From the NCBI GenBank assembly GCA_965230515.1, contig OZ246007.1:2790001-2854000 (forward strand): 64,000 bases of DNA. The letters are read 5' to 3'. A model generated the notes under the pieces. The model was given only the letters and a program-made list of their open reading frames with translations, was not told the origin of the DNA and made no database searches. Below, piece after piece: positions 8,978 through 18,064 of the stretch. The position numbers and the translations under genes were made by a program. Each line of letters begins with the position of its first letter. The stretch's first letter is position 1. The DNA is from JAJFKB01 sp965230515. GTDB taxonomy: Bacteria; Pseudomonadota; Gammaproteobacteria; Pseudomonadales; IMCC2047.

Positions 8978-9409
8978 TCAATTGTCGATGGGGTGAGTAT
9001 GCATGGGATAGCCCCTGTCACGGTAAAAAGAGTAGCGGCTGCGCGACTCTTTGAGCAACTCCGGCTGTTGTATAACCACCTCTGATACACGACTAAACCG
9101 GGAGAAGAACTCCGGAGTCTGGCGGGCGAGGTTAATCAAAATATCCTGGTGTTCCCTGGGGTTTTGAGCAAAACCAACTTCGACTGGCGCAGGTGGCTCT
9201 GATTGCTGGTCGATTCGCCTGTGGGGAATAAAGCTATCTTCCCTGAGTTGCCAGAGCGCCTTATCCAGATATTCTGCCGTTGATTCGTCTTCAGTGTGGA
9301 TATAGATCTGGTGACCTTTTCGGTATGCCTTATCGACCAATCGGCAGACAAAGAGTAAGCGGTCCTCCGCAATGCTGCTATTAAGCACGTAAAAGTCAAC
9401 TCTGGTCAT
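8978..9409 (-). CDS. holC: DNA polymerase III chi subunit
   Basis: The 143-residue protein matches HolC: the start TRVDFYVL, the RLVDKAYRKGHQIYIHTEDE stretch and a DxxLWQLREDSFIPH core that contacts the psi subunit and SSB. Chi tethers the clamp loader to SSB-coated DNA. It lies 32 bp downstream of pepA on the same strand, the common pepA-holC order, and is probably co-transcribed with it. The C-terminal SRYSFYRDRGYPMHTH tail is slightly longer than in E. coli. Confidence 0.92.
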   Translation of the reverse strand: MTRVDFYVLNSSIAEDRLLFVCRLVDKAYRKGHQIYIHTEDESTAEYLDKALWQLREDSFIPHRRIDQQSEPPAPVEVGFAQNPREHQDILINLARQTPEFFSRFSRVSEVVIQQPELLKESRSRYSFYRDRGYPMHTHPIDN

Positions 9410-9441
9410 CAGTGTATCCGGTTTGCGCTGTTTTGATCTTG

Positions 9442-10947
9442 CTAGTCAATCTCTTCCTCAGCAGCCCTGTCCAGCAGGTATTGCGTGAGCAGTGCGACCG
9501 GGCGACCGGTTGCACCCTTATTCTTGCCGGAATTCCAGGCAGTGCCGGCAATATCCAGGTGTGCCCAGCGTTGCTCTTTTGTGAAGCGCGCCAAAAAACA
9601 CGCGGCTGTAACACTACCTGCTTCGCGACCACCGATGTTAGCCATATCCGCGAAGTTGCTGTCCAGTTGTGCCTGGTAGTCTTGCCACAAGGGCATATGC
9701 CAGGCACGATCATGGGACTCATTGCCGGCGTTAAGCAGTTCCACAGCCAGGCTGTCCTGGTTGGCGTATAGTCCGGTTGCATGTTTTCCCAATGCGATCA
9801 CGCAGGCACCTGTTAGAGTGGCAATATCGATGATTGCGGCCGGATTAAACATCTCGGCATAAGTAAGTGCGTCACACAACACCAGCCGGCCTTCGGCATC
9901 GGTATTGAGTACTTCGATGGTTTGACCGGATAGCGAAGTGACAATATCCCCGGGTTTGGTGGCCTTGCCTCCCGGCATGTTCTCGGCAGCAGCCACGATA
10001 CCTATCACGTTGATAGGTAGCTCAAGGGCAATGACCGCGGCCATGGTGCCGAATACGCTGGCGGCCCCACACATATCAAATTTCATTTCGTCCATCGCCG
10101 CGCCCGGTTTCAGGCTGATTCCGCCGGAATCAAAAGTGATCCCTTTGCCGACCAGCACTTGGGGAGCAGCGTCTTTTTTTCCACCCTTGTAGTTCATTAC
10201 TATGAGTTTGGCAGGTTCAACGCTGCCTGCGCTTACAGAAAGCAATGCACACATACCGAGTTCTGCCATCTGTTTTTCTTCAATGATGCTGGCGCTCAGT
10301 TTTTTATGTGTTTTGGCCAGTTCCTTTGCCTGGACCGCCAGATAGCTGGGGGTGCATATGTTGCCGGGCAGGTTGCCGAGCGTTTTAGCCAGGTTTTTAC
10401 CTTTCGCCATGGCTTGGCCGATAGCAACAGCAGATTGTACCTCTTCCTGGTGGTCCCGGTTTGGCAGAGCAAAGGTAAAGCGGGACAGTTTTGCGGGCGG
10501 TGCATCGTTCTTGCTCTTTAGCTGGTTGAACTGATAGAGAGACTCTTCACACTGGGCGATCATCTGAATAACTGTCCAGTCCAGCCCGTGCTCTGTAAGT
10601 TTAAATTCATCCGGGAATATGAGCGCATCTCTGGCGCCGGAGTTTTTAACGGCGGTAACAGTGTTTTTAAACAGACTGATTAATTTGCTCTCATCCAGTT
10701 TTTCAGGCTGTCCGCAGTGAACAAGCAGGACTCTTTGTGCCTTTATATTGGGTACGTCGCTAAGCAATAACAGTTTTCCGGCTTTGCGCTCGAGATCGCC
10801 GCGCCGGATCAATTTGCTCAGCAGCCCGTTACTGGCCTGATCCAACTGCTTGCCAGTGGCGGATAGTTTGGTTTTAGCTGAAACGGAAACAATCAGGCAT
10901 CCGGTTGACTGTTTTTCCGGGCTGCCGGTTTTGACTTGATATTCCAT
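9442..10947 (-). CDS. pepA: leucyl aminopeptidase PepA
   Basis: I chose the ATG giving MEYQVKTGSPEKQ because it aligns with E. coli PepA (MEFSVKSGSPEKQ); an in-frame ATG six codons upstream is possible. The 501-residue enzyme is an M17 dinuclear metallopeptidase: VGKGITFDSGGISLKP carries the metal and catalytic Lys region, and the signature NTDAEGRLVLCDALTYA is intact. It removes N-terminal amino acids and, in enterobacteria, is also a DNA-binding architectural protein. It is divergent from lptF, the conserved arrangement, with about 140 bp between the starts. Confidence 0.96.
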   Translation of the reverse strand: MEYQVKTGSPEKQSTGCLIVSVSAKTKLSATGKQLDQASNGLLSKLIRRGDLERKAGKLLLLSDVPNIKAQRVLLVHCGQPEKLDESKLISLFKNTVTAVKNSGARDALIFPDEFKLTEHGLDWTVIQMIAQCEESLYQFNQLKSKNDAPPAKLSRFTFALPNRDHQEEVQSAVAIGQAMAKGKNLAKTLGNLPGNICTPSYLAVQAKELAKTHKKLSASIIEEKQMAELGMCALLSVSAGSVEPAKLIVMNYKGGKKDAAPQVLVGKGITFDSGGISLKPGAAMDEMKFDMCGAASVFGTMAAVIALELPINVIGIVAAAENMPGGKATKPGDIVTSLSGQTIEVLNTDAEGRLVLCDALTYAEMFNPAAIIDIATLTGACVIALGKHATGLYANQDSLAVELLNAGNESHDRAWHMPLWQDYQAQLDSNFADMANIGGREAGSVTAACFLARFTKEQRWAHLDIAGTAWNSGKNKGATGRPVALLTQYLLDRAAEEEID

Positions 10948-11085
10948 AATTTGCTTTACCCACATCTGAATCTGGAAATTTAGCAGTTTACGTAATTATT
11001 TAATGATTACCAGTTCTCAATATGAAAAGATGCGGTATAAAATGTAATGCATCCTGTCTAACGAGAATAAGTAACTCATTCTGTT

Positions 11086-12180
11086 TTGATCATATTCCGC
11101 TATCTCTCAAAAAATATACTGTTGGCTTTGCTGGCGGTCACCGCTGTTTTATTACTTATTGTGATGAGCGGTCGGTTTATAAAGTACCTTGCGGAAGCGG
11201 CCACGGGGGAGTTGGCGGCGGATGTGCTGTTTAGCATAATGGGTTATCGCTTGCCCGGTTTTCTGGAGTTGATTTTGCCGTTGGGTTTGTTTATAGGCAT
11301 TCTCATGTCCTACGGCAGACTCTATCTGGATAGTGAAATGACTGTGCTGACCGCTTGTGGTATGAGCACCAAAAAGCTGGTGGCCTATACCATGGTACCC
11401 GCAGTGCTGATAATGATGGTGGTTGCGGTATTGAGTATAAAAGTCAGCCCCTGGGGCGCGGCTAAGGTGGAGGATATTTTTAATGCGCAGGATGAGCGTA
11501 CCGAGTTTGACGCACTGATTCCGGGAAGATTTCAACAGTTGGGCAGTGGTGGCCGTGTTACCTATACCGAGAAGCTGACCGATAAGCGTACACGCATGGA
11601 AAACGTGTTTATTTCGCAGAGGCTGGAGAAAAAGAATGGTGGCAAACCTGAATTAATACTGCTCGTGGCAGAGTCGGGATCTCAGTATATCGATGAAGCG
11701 ACAGGCAGCCATTTTCTGTTGTTGGAGAATGGTTATCGTTATGACGGCAATCCGGGAGATCCGGAGTACCGGATAACCCAATATGAAAAGTACGGGGTTA
11801 AAATCCCCAAACCTAAACAGCGCCAGGTAAGAGTCAAGGCAGAGCTTAAGTCCACGCCGCAGCTGCTGGGGTCTGATGATCCGGAGGATATGGCTCAGTT
11901 GCAGTGGCGGCTGTCACTGCCGTTATTGGTGCCCATTATCACCTTGATAGCCATACCGCTGAGCCGTGTAAACCCGCGGCAAGGGCGCTACTTAAGGCTG
12001 TTGCCTGCAATTTTTCTCTACATGGGATACCTGATTTTGCTTTCAACGACCAGGACCGGTATTGAGGATGGTAAGCTGGATCCTCGGCCAGGATTGTTTT
12101 GGGTGCATCTGCTATTTTTCGGTATTGGTTTGGCTTTGATTGGTAACCTTCACCATAAACTTTTCTGGTTTCGTAAATAA
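11086..12180 (+). CDS. lptF: LPS export ABC transporter permease LptF
   Basis: LptF and LptG are the two inner-membrane permeases of the Lpt machine that extracts LPS and drives it to the outer membrane with LptB ATPase. The 364-residue protein has membrane segments near the N-terminus (RYLSKNILLALLAVTAVLLLI, then PGFLELILPLGLFIGILMSYG), a periplasmic beta-jellyroll (about 135-265) and three C-terminal membrane helices. The start is TTG, giving MIIFRYLSKN, the usual LptF beginning; no clear Shine-Dalgarno sequence is seen. It is divergent from pepA and followed by lptG 19 bp later. Confidence 0.95.
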   Translation: MIIFRYLSKNILLALLAVTAVLLLIVMSGRFIKYLAEAATGELAADVLFSIMGYRLPGFLELILPLGLFIGILMSYGRLYLDSEMTVLTACGMSTKKLVAYTMVPAVLIMMVVAVLSIKVSPWGAAKVEDIFNAQDERTEFDALIPGRFQQLGSGGRVTYTEKLTDKRTRMENVFISQRLEKKNGGKPELILLVAESGSQYIDEATGSHFLLLENGYRYDGNPGDPEYRITQYEKYGVKIPKPKQRQVRVKAELKSTPQLLGSDDPEDMAQLQWRLSLPLLVPIITLIAIPLSRVNPRQGRYLRLLPAIFLYMGYLILLSTTRTGIEDGKLDPRPGLFWVHLLFFGIGLALIGNLHHKLFWFRK

Positions 12181-12199
12181 CGGGGTGAGCGGCTAAAAC

Positions 12200-13261
12200 A
12201 TGCAACGTCTCGACAGATATATAGGTAAGCTGGTTATCGCCTCCATCCTGCTGGTGCTTAGTGTTGTGATTGGCCTTGACCTGATATTTGCCCTGATTGA
12301 TGAAATGCAGGATTTAGAAGGTAATTATCAGCGCACAGAAGCTTTTCAGTATCTGGCTATGACCATTCCAAAGCGTGTTTATGAGTTTATCTCGTTATCG
12401 GTACTGATTGGCTGCCTTATCGGTCTGGGTATACTGGCAAATCACAGCGAGTTAACCGTGATGCGGGCTACCGGGATGTCCATTGCGCGTATCTCCTACG
12501 CAGTGATCAAACCAGCCTTTGTTTTTGTGATTATCGGATTGCTTATCGGTGAGTTTGTGGTGCCCTATACAGAAACCTACGCCCAGAGTCAGCGAGCCCT
12601 GGCACAGAGTGGCAATGAGGCACTCAAATCAAGGCATGGATATTGGCATCGGGAAGGTGATCGATATATGCACTTTAACGCGGTTCTGCCGGGCGGTGTG
12701 CTCTATGGGGTGACGCAGTATCAGTTTGACGAGCAAAGAAAACTGACTGAATCGAGCTTTTCGCGCAAAGCCATTTATCAGGGTGATTATTGGGTATTAC
12801 AGGAGGTGGAGGTTACCCGGCTGTATCCCGACAGGGCCGTCAAGCAGGTGTTTGCAAGTTTGCGCTGGGATACCCGGCTGACACCCGATGTGCTGAAGGT
12901 GGTGGTCGTTAAGCCCGATGATCTGTCGATTGAAGGGTTGTATACCTACACACGTTATCTGGTTGCTCAGGGGCTTAATGCGAAAAAGTACCTATTGGCC
13001 TACTGGAAAAAAATTCTGCAGCCGGTGGCTACCGTGGTCATGGTGTTGGTGGCGCTGTCCTGCATTTTTGGACCGCTAAGGTCGGTGACGATGGGTTTTC
13101 GTATATTCTCCGGCGTTATACTGGGATTGTTGTTTAAATATTCAGAGGATTTCCTCGGGCCCGCAAGTATCGTGTTTGGTTTTGAGCCGCTTTACGCCAG
13201 CCTTATTCCGATTGTTCTATTCTTTTTGCTTGCACTGGTGCTTTTACGAAGAGTAGGATGA
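12200..13261 (+). CDS. lptG: LPS export ABC transporter permease LptG
   Basis: This is the partner permease of LptF, 353 residues, with the same layout: an N-terminal LDRYIGKLVIASILLVL helix, further helices with the ELTVMRATGMSIARI coupling segment, a periplasmic jellyroll (about 130-250) and helices with the conserved LVALSCIFGPLRS stretch. ELTVMRATGMS lies at the LptB contact surface. lptF-lptG is an operon with a 19-bp spacer. The distant lptE gene in this window (57.3 kb) belongs to the same pathway. Confidence 0.96.
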   Translation: MQRLDRYIGKLVIASILLVLSVVIGLDLIFALIDEMQDLEGNYQRTEAFQYLAMTIPKRVYEFISLSVLIGCLIGLGILANHSELTVMRATGMSIARISYAVIKPAFVFVIIGLLIGEFVVPYTETYAQSQRALAQSGNEALKSRHGYWHREGDRYMHFNAVLPGGVLYGVTQYQFDEQRKLTESSFSRKAIYQGDYWVLQEVEVTRLYPDRAVKQVFASLRWDTRLTPDVLKVVVVKPDDLSIEGLYTYTRYLVAQGLNAKKYLLAYWKKILQPVATVVMVLVALSCIFGPLRSVTMGFRIFSGVILGLLFKYSEDFLGPASIVFGFEPLYASLIPIVLFFLLALVLLRRVG

Positions 13262-13488
13262 TTGGCGGAGTATTCAGGCCTTTAATAGATACCGCTGGTC
13301 GGATGTAGGTAATATCCTACGAATATCAGCTTCAGGCTCTTACAGTTAAAGGGTGGTTTTTAGCGCTGATTTGTGAAAAATGGCAGCACTCGCTATGGTT
13401 ACAGTCTGCCGACAGACTCAGAGCGGTAGCCTTGGTGAGGGTCTTGGTATTTGATGCAGATTTTAAACCCAACATAAAAAAGAAAAAT

Positions 13489-14517
13489 ATGTATTTCCGA
13501 GAAGATCCAAGAAAGGCTGCCGAGCTTCTTAAGCAGGCCATTCCTCATATGGTGGAAAGAAAGATTCCCACCAACCCCTGCAATTTTGCGCTTTGGTACG
13601 CTTATGTATCGGAGCGTGATCATAATCTCAAAAAGGAGCTTGAGCGGGGCTTTCCAGGAAACAAAAACTACATTCCCGAGAAAAGCGAACAGCTTTTTTT
13701 CGACTACTTTGTTCGCCCTTTTATATCCGATAACGAGGAGGCGCAGCAGGCTGTAGCGTCTTTGCTCAGCGATCTTTCCGGCAGTGTACAACGTACCGCG
13801 GATGGTGCAAAGGATTATGGAGAGGCGCTGCAGAAAGGCCTGGAAAAGATTCAAAATGAGTCAGATCCGGAAAGACTTGAAGAAACGCTAACCGGATTGC
13901 TGCAGGAAACCGAGGCGGTTGATCACCTTAATGAGACGTTTTACCTGGAACTCAAGTCGGCGAGAGAGGAGATCGAGTCATTAAAGCGTCAACTTCAAGA
14001 TAGCGAAAAAAGTGCTTTTGTGGACAGCCTTACCAAAATTGGTAATCGTCGATCATTTGATCGTGCACTGGAGGGCGTGCTGGCGATGCCGGAAGATCAG
14101 CCATTCATGATGCTGATTGATCTTGACCACTTTAAGAAATGTAATGATACCTATGGGCATCTGACTGGGGACCGAATATTGGCTGCTTTGGGTAAATTGT
14201 TGCAGACCTTTAGCAGTAAGCAGGTACAGGTTGCACGCTACGGTGGCGAGGAGTTCGCTGCTGTTATTACCGGCTATGCAATGGAGAGCACATTACAACT
14301 GGCCGAATCGATCAGAGAAAAAGTAGCCAAGATAAAGATCAAGCAACAGGATAAAATTATTGATGGAATTTCAGTGTCAATAGGTGTAGCTCAGTATAAT
14401 CCGGATGAATCTAAAGAGAGTTTTATTCAGCGGGCTGACGAGGCTCTTTATCGCGCTAAAGAAAAAGGAAGGAATCAGGTGCAGTTTGCCGAAACCCGGG
14501 TTGCAGAGCCGGCCTGA
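13489..14517 (+). CDS. GGDEF-domain diguanylate cyclase
   Basis: The 342-residue protein has an N-terminal alpha-helical region (1-150) with the NPCNFALWYAYV segment found in many cytosolic cyclases, a coiled coil (about 150-175) and a GGDEF domain (175-335). The active-site motif is GGEEF at 252-256, preceded by FVDSLTKIGNRRSFD, so it is predicted to make c-di-GMP. No RxxD I-site is found five residues ahead of GGEEF, so classical product inhibition is not expected. I chose the ATG at 13489; the frame stays open upstream with TTG/GTG codons at 13432 and 13435. The 227-bp gap after lptG holds only a short stem (gtaggtaatatcctac). Confidence 0.9.
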   Translation: MYFREDPRKAAELLKQAIPHMVERKIPTNPCNFALWYAYVSERDHNLKKELERGFPGNKNYIPEKSEQLFFDYFVRPFISDNEEAQQAVASLLSDLSGSVQRTADGAKDYGEALQKGLEKIQNESDPERLEETLTGLLQETEAVDHLNETFYLELKSAREEIESLKRQLQDSEKSAFVDSLTKIGNRRSFDRALEGVLAMPEDQPFMMLIDLDHFKKCNDTYGHLTGDRILAALGKLLQTFSSKQVQVARYGGEEFAAVITGYAMESTLQLAESIREKVAKIKIKQQDKIIDGISVSIGVAQYNPDESKESFIQRADEALYRAKEKGRNQVQFAETRVAEPA

Positions 14518-14529
14518 CAAAAGCAAGTG

Positions 14530-14970
14530 TCAGCTAGATCGCTTTTTGGGTTTAGGCAAAATTACGATTCGGCTTTTTGACAACCTGTCATGCCAGGTTA
14601 GTTTGTCTTTATCCCATAACATCCACCAATAACCCATTCCCAGGCAAAGCCACGAAAGTGCGGCTGATGCAAAACGGATCAGCCCCTGTTTTACACTGAT
14701 TCGCCCACCATCTTCATTGATAATTTTGATGCGCCAGGTTTGCATGCCCAGCGTCTGTCCACTTGAGCGCCAGAATGTTACAAAAAAAACAAAGATAACC
14801 ACAGGTAGGAGAATGGGCAGTATCGGCGCATCTATCGCTTCGTTACCATTGGCAAATACCATAAGGCCGCCGACCATCATCCATAGGGCGGTAATGAGCA
14901 GCGTGTCGTAGCATATGGCAAATAGTCTTCTGAAAAGCCCTGCGGCGATAAATTGTTGCGAGATAGACAA
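14530..14970 (-). CDS. RDD family membrane protein
   Basis: The 146-residue protein has three hydrophobic segments (about 17-40, 50-68 and 105-125) and the RDD-family pattern: an N-terminal GLFRRLFAICYDTLL motif with Arg-Asp spacing, GQTLGMQTWRIKII, and the C-terminal WLCLGMGYWWMLWDKDKLTWHDRLSKSRIV split across the last helix. RDD proteins are poorly characterised; some in halophiles act as Na+(Li+,K+)/H+ antiporters, but this short single-domain form cannot be assigned that function. It is convergent with the cyclase gene, 12 bp apart. Confidence 0.85.
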   Translation of the reverse strand: MSISQQFIAAGLFRRLFAICYDTLLITALWMMVGGLMVFANGNEAIDAPILPILLPVVIFVFFVTFWRSSGQTLGMQTWRIKIINEDGGRISVKQGLIRFASAALSWLCLGMGYWWMLWDKDKLTWHDRLSKSRIVILPKPKKRSS

Positions 14971-15199
14971 ATGGCAGTACCAGGTTGGTTAAAATTCGGT
15001 GCTATTTTATCAAAGAGCAGGCGCTTTGAGGTAAGTTTTTGGACAGCGCCCCGATAACCCGGATTTCTTGTTCAATAGAGGTAAATGCTTGACAGCTGTT
15101 GCTTTGCATACTGGTTTTGGTGCGCTGGAGAAGAATTCCGGTTAAAGCCTTTTTCCAACAGGCCGATACTTAAACTAGTCGTTGTTAAGGGTCCCATTT

Positions 15200-15625
15200 G
15201 TGCAAATAGAAACAAGCGAAGCACTCTCCAATAGTTTGGCAGCCCCCATTAATCATGCGGTGAGCTCCGCCAATGGCGCACAGTTTGCGCTGATGCTGAG
15301 CCTTGTCTATGAGGCGCAGGTGGGGCAAAAAACCGATTGGGGGCCGGAGTCCAAACCACAAGAGGATACGGCCGGCAATTATTCCTCAATCCCTCTTCAG
15401 ATGAATCATACTCTGGCGGTGGCGCTTCAATCGGCTAACGGTGCGGCATTTAATCTGGTATCTGCGTTATACAGTGAGCGTCAACTAGCCGCGATTTCAT
15501 CCGAAGCGCCGGATAAGCAAAAAGCTGACTACCCACCCCAGATGGATCGGCGTGGCAGGCAGGACACTATGCTGGAAACGATCGATACTTCGAAACGCTA
15601 TGCCGATATACTCTCAGCCGCCTAG
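15200..15625 (+). CDS. small hypothetical protein with an internal repeat
   Basis: I do not recognise this 141-residue protein. I chose the GTG at 15200 because an AAGGG Shine-Dalgarno sequence lies 8 nt upstream; a TTG at 15182 is also in frame but has no ribosome site. Two related segments are visible: NHAVSSANGAQFALMLSLVYEAQ near residue 18 and NHTLAVALQSANGAAFNLVSALY near residue 75 (key shared words: NH, SANGA, F.L, L.Y, E.Q). No signal peptide or membrane helix is apparent; it looks cytosolic and alanine-rich. It stands alone between an RDD gene and the convergent symporter gene. Confidence 0.6.
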   Translation: MQIETSEALSNSLAAPINHAVSSANGAQFALMLSLVYEAQVGQKTDWGPESKPQEDTAGNYSSIPLQMNHTLAVALQSANGAAFNLVSALYSERQLAAISSEAPDKQKADYPPQMDRRGRQDTMLETIDTSKRYADILSAA

Positions 15626-15702
15626 CGAGCTATGCAGGCTTAAGATTCGGATCAAATTGACATCTAGTACACGAATAATTTTTGGCTGGTTATCTATACA
15701 AA

Positions 15703-17127
15703 CTATTGTTTCTGCTTTGCTATTAAGCACAACTTAATCGCGAACATTCCCGATAGTATTCCGGGTAACCCTTCGTAGATACTCTCGTGCCAACCCAGGT
15801 TTCTCCATAGTAATGCAATACCCAATCCTGTGATGACAGCAATTATGCTTGTTCTCTCATCTGGTCGCCAATTAAGGCAGCGCGCGATCAGCAAGGGGGC
15901 AAATGCGCTGGCCAGTCCAGACCAGGCCATAATGACTAGACTGAAAACGCTTTGGTTATTGGAAAAAGCAAGCAGTAGCGCCAGCCCTGTTACTCCAAGT
16001 GTGGTAAGTTTGATCAGCGATGTTCGTTCGATAGTGTGTGGAAGCAGGTCATGTGTGATTGCCGCAGAGCAACTCAAGACCAGTGAGTCTGCGGTGGACA
16101 TTGTGGCGCCAAAAATGCCCGCCAGTATCAGTCCGACCAGTAATGAGGGTAGTAAATCGAGTGCCATGGTTGGCAGTGCAAGCTCGGCATCAAAATTGCC
16201 AGTATCAGTGATGTATACGCGTGACAATAAGCCGACACCTGTGGCCAGGCAATAGAATGCGATAAACCACAGATAGTAGTAGCCGCGCGCTTTTTGCATT
16301 TCGTGCCCGTTCGAAAGCGACATAAATCGTACCATAACCTGTGGTTGGCCAATCACGGATAAACCTGCAAATAGCCAACTGACTGCAAAAAGGATAGCCC
16401 CCGCCGGACCCGGAAGCGCAAGATCCCTGGGAAACCAGTCGAGGAATCCGTCGATCTTCTGCATACGGTCGACTGTCAATTCCAGCCCCCCCAGTGTGTC
16501 CACACCGGCCACCAGTAAAACAGCCATGGCGAATATCATTACAGTTGATTGCGCTGCGTCGCTCCAGATTGAGGCGCGGATGCCACCTGCAAAGCAGTAT
16601 GCAGCGATCATCGCTGAACCGGCAATGGCCCCCAACCATCGAGACCACCCAAAAAGCACCTGCAAAGCTTTGCTGCCTGCGACCAGCTGGGCGCTGGCAT
16701 AAGCAATCAAAAAGAGGAAGCTGATTAGTCCGATCAGGCGCTGCAATCCAGGGTTCTTGTCACCGTGCCAGTTGCTGAGTACTCCAGCATAACTGACTTC
16801 TCCGCTAGTTGTTGTGGCCTTTCTGAGTCGTGAATGAACAAAAAGTGAGGCAAGAAAATCGCCTAAAATCCATCCGATCATTAGCCAGATTGATGCCAGC
16901 CCGGTTACATAGGTGTATCCGATCACCCCAATGAACATATAACCACTGTTATTGGTTGCGACAGCGGATAATCCTACCAGCCAGGGCTTTACAGTGCTGC
17001 TGGCAAGATAGTAATCATGGCTGGTGCCCCGGCTTTTAAGCAGTGAGGAGAGTCCGATTAGAGTAAATGCGCACAGAAAGCCAATAAATGAAGCGGCGAT
17101 CAGAAGTGGTTTAGAGTCATCGGCCAT
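15703..17127 (-). CDS. sodium:solute symporter (SSS/PutP family)
   Basis: The 474-residue protein has about thirteen membrane helices and SSS-family landmarks: ATNNSGYMFIGVIGYTYVTGL in helix 2-3, the QLVAGSKALQVLFGW region, YCFAGGIRASIWSDAAQSTVM, and the MSTADSLVLSCSAAITHDLL signature. It therefore couples Na+ influx to uptake of a small solute; proline, pantothenate and other solutes are carried by relatives. It is the last gene on the strand of the ectoine run, 73 bp after the TPR gene. Compatible-solute uptake is a reasonable inference from place, not from sequence. No riboswitch or terminator was found before it. Confidence 0.88.
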   Translation of the reverse strand: MADDSKPLLIAASFIGFLCAFTLIGLSSLLKSRGTSHDYYLASSTVKPWLVGLSAVATNNSGYMFIGVIGYTYVTGLASIWLMIGWILGDFLASLFVHSRLRKATTTSGEVSYAGVLSNWHGDKNPGLQRLIGLISFLFLIAYASAQLVAGSKALQVLFGWSRWLGAIAGSAMIAAYCFAGGIRASIWSDAAQSTVMIFAMAVLLVAGVDTLGGLELTVDRMQKIDGFLDWFPRDLALPGPAGAILFAVSWLFAGLSVIGQPQVMVRFMSLSNGHEMQKARGYYYLWFIAFYCLATGVGLLSRVYITDTGNFDAELALPTMALDLLPSLLVGLILAGIFGATMSTADSLVLSCSAAITHDLLPHTIERTSLIKLTTLGVTGLALLLAFSNNQSVFSLVIMAWSGLASAFAPLLIARCLNWRPDERTSIIAVITGLGIALLWRNLGWHESIYEGLPGILSGMFAIKLCLIAKQKQ

Positions 17128-17200
17128 AATTGAGAATTTCAGTTGTAGTCAGGTGGTTGGGAGCCCGGAATGGTGCGACCTTTTTAAACAGGATTTATGC

Positions 17201-18064
17201 TCAGGACTCCTGGTTCAGTAGTTTCTTGAAGCCCGGGTGGTTTTGCAAAGGTTGCAAAGCTTCGTCGACGGCAAGTTCATCCCGGTAGGATTCAGATCCT
17301 GCCAGTGCTTCCTTAAGATAGGTGATGGCTTCATCAAAATGCTCCAATGCGGTATAGGCGCAAGCCAATTGATAGAATGCATGGCTGTTGCCAGGTTCGA
17401 TCAGAAGTGCCTGGTTACACAAGTTGATAGCCCACTGCGGTTCCGCCAGTTCCAGCACCGTATCTGCCTTGTATGTGAGCGCCTCCGTGTCTTCCGGATG
17501 CAACTTCAGAATCTGGTCGTAGATAGCAATTTTATTTTGCGGGCTGATATCCTGACCCGCCCTCAGCCATAAGGAGTGGACTTCCTGGGTGAGAGCAATT
17601 TCCTCCCTGTTTTCCTCGATCAGTTCGGTTTTTTGATTAAGCTGGTTTTCAATGGTGTGTAGCCGCTGCTCGTAGGTTTCGATAAGTTTTGTGATTTCCT
17701 GGTCTGCAAACCTGTGGGCTCGCTCTTTAATATCCCGAATGGACGTCCATCCGATCAAAACCAATACCGAACTGGCCGCTGCGATAAGGTAGAAAAAATA
17801 GGTGATCGTATCGGTAGCATAGGTGACGCCGCGATCAATGGAGTTGAGCTCACGGTCAACGACCTGCTGGATCAGTTCGTTTTTCTGCTGGGCCATCTCT
17901 TTGCGCAGTTGCTTGAGTTCTTCGAGTACATAAAATTCGACAAACGGAGAATCGGCAACGCGTTCGCCAAATTCACGCTTATCATTGGCTTCTGTTGCGG
18001 CAAATGCCAATGCGGAACTAAAAATCAGGCAGAGCGTCAGCCAACTATGCATCAGGCTGCGCAT
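17201..18064 (-). CDS. secreted/membrane TPR protein with coiled coil
   Basis: The 287-residue protein starts with a signal-like helix (residues 5-22, ALAFAA end), then a helical stretch with FYVLEELKQLRKEMAQQKNELI, a membrane segment (about 88-108, TITYFFYLIAAASSVLVLIGW), a long coiled coil (115-160) and two or three C-terminal TPR units (SLWLRAGQDISPQNKIAIYDQ, then NLCNQALLIEPGNSHAFYQLA, then FDEAITYLKEALA). TPR repeats suggest protein binding. The gene start overlaps the aspartate kinase stop by 13 bp, so it is probably translated together with the ectoine genes. I know of no defined function for it in ectoine physiology. Confidence 0.8.
   Translation of the reverse strand: MRSLMHSWLTLCLIFSSALAFAATEANDKREFGERVADSPFVEFYVLEELKQLRKEMAQQKNELIQQVVDRELNSIDRGVTYATDTITYFFYLIAAASSVLVLIGWTSIRDIKERAHRFADQEITKLIETYEQRLHTIENQLNQKTELIEENREEIALTQEVHSLWLRAGQDISPQNKIAIYDQILKLHPEDTEALTYKADTVLELAEPQWAINLCNQALLIEPGNSHAFYQLACAYTALEHFDEAITYLKEALAGSESYRDELAVDEALQPLQNHPGFKKLLNQES

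Noticed and set aside
9412..9771. 119-residue plus-strand frame over pepA and holC
   Set aside because: It is antisense to well-supported pepA coding sequence and shows no domain.
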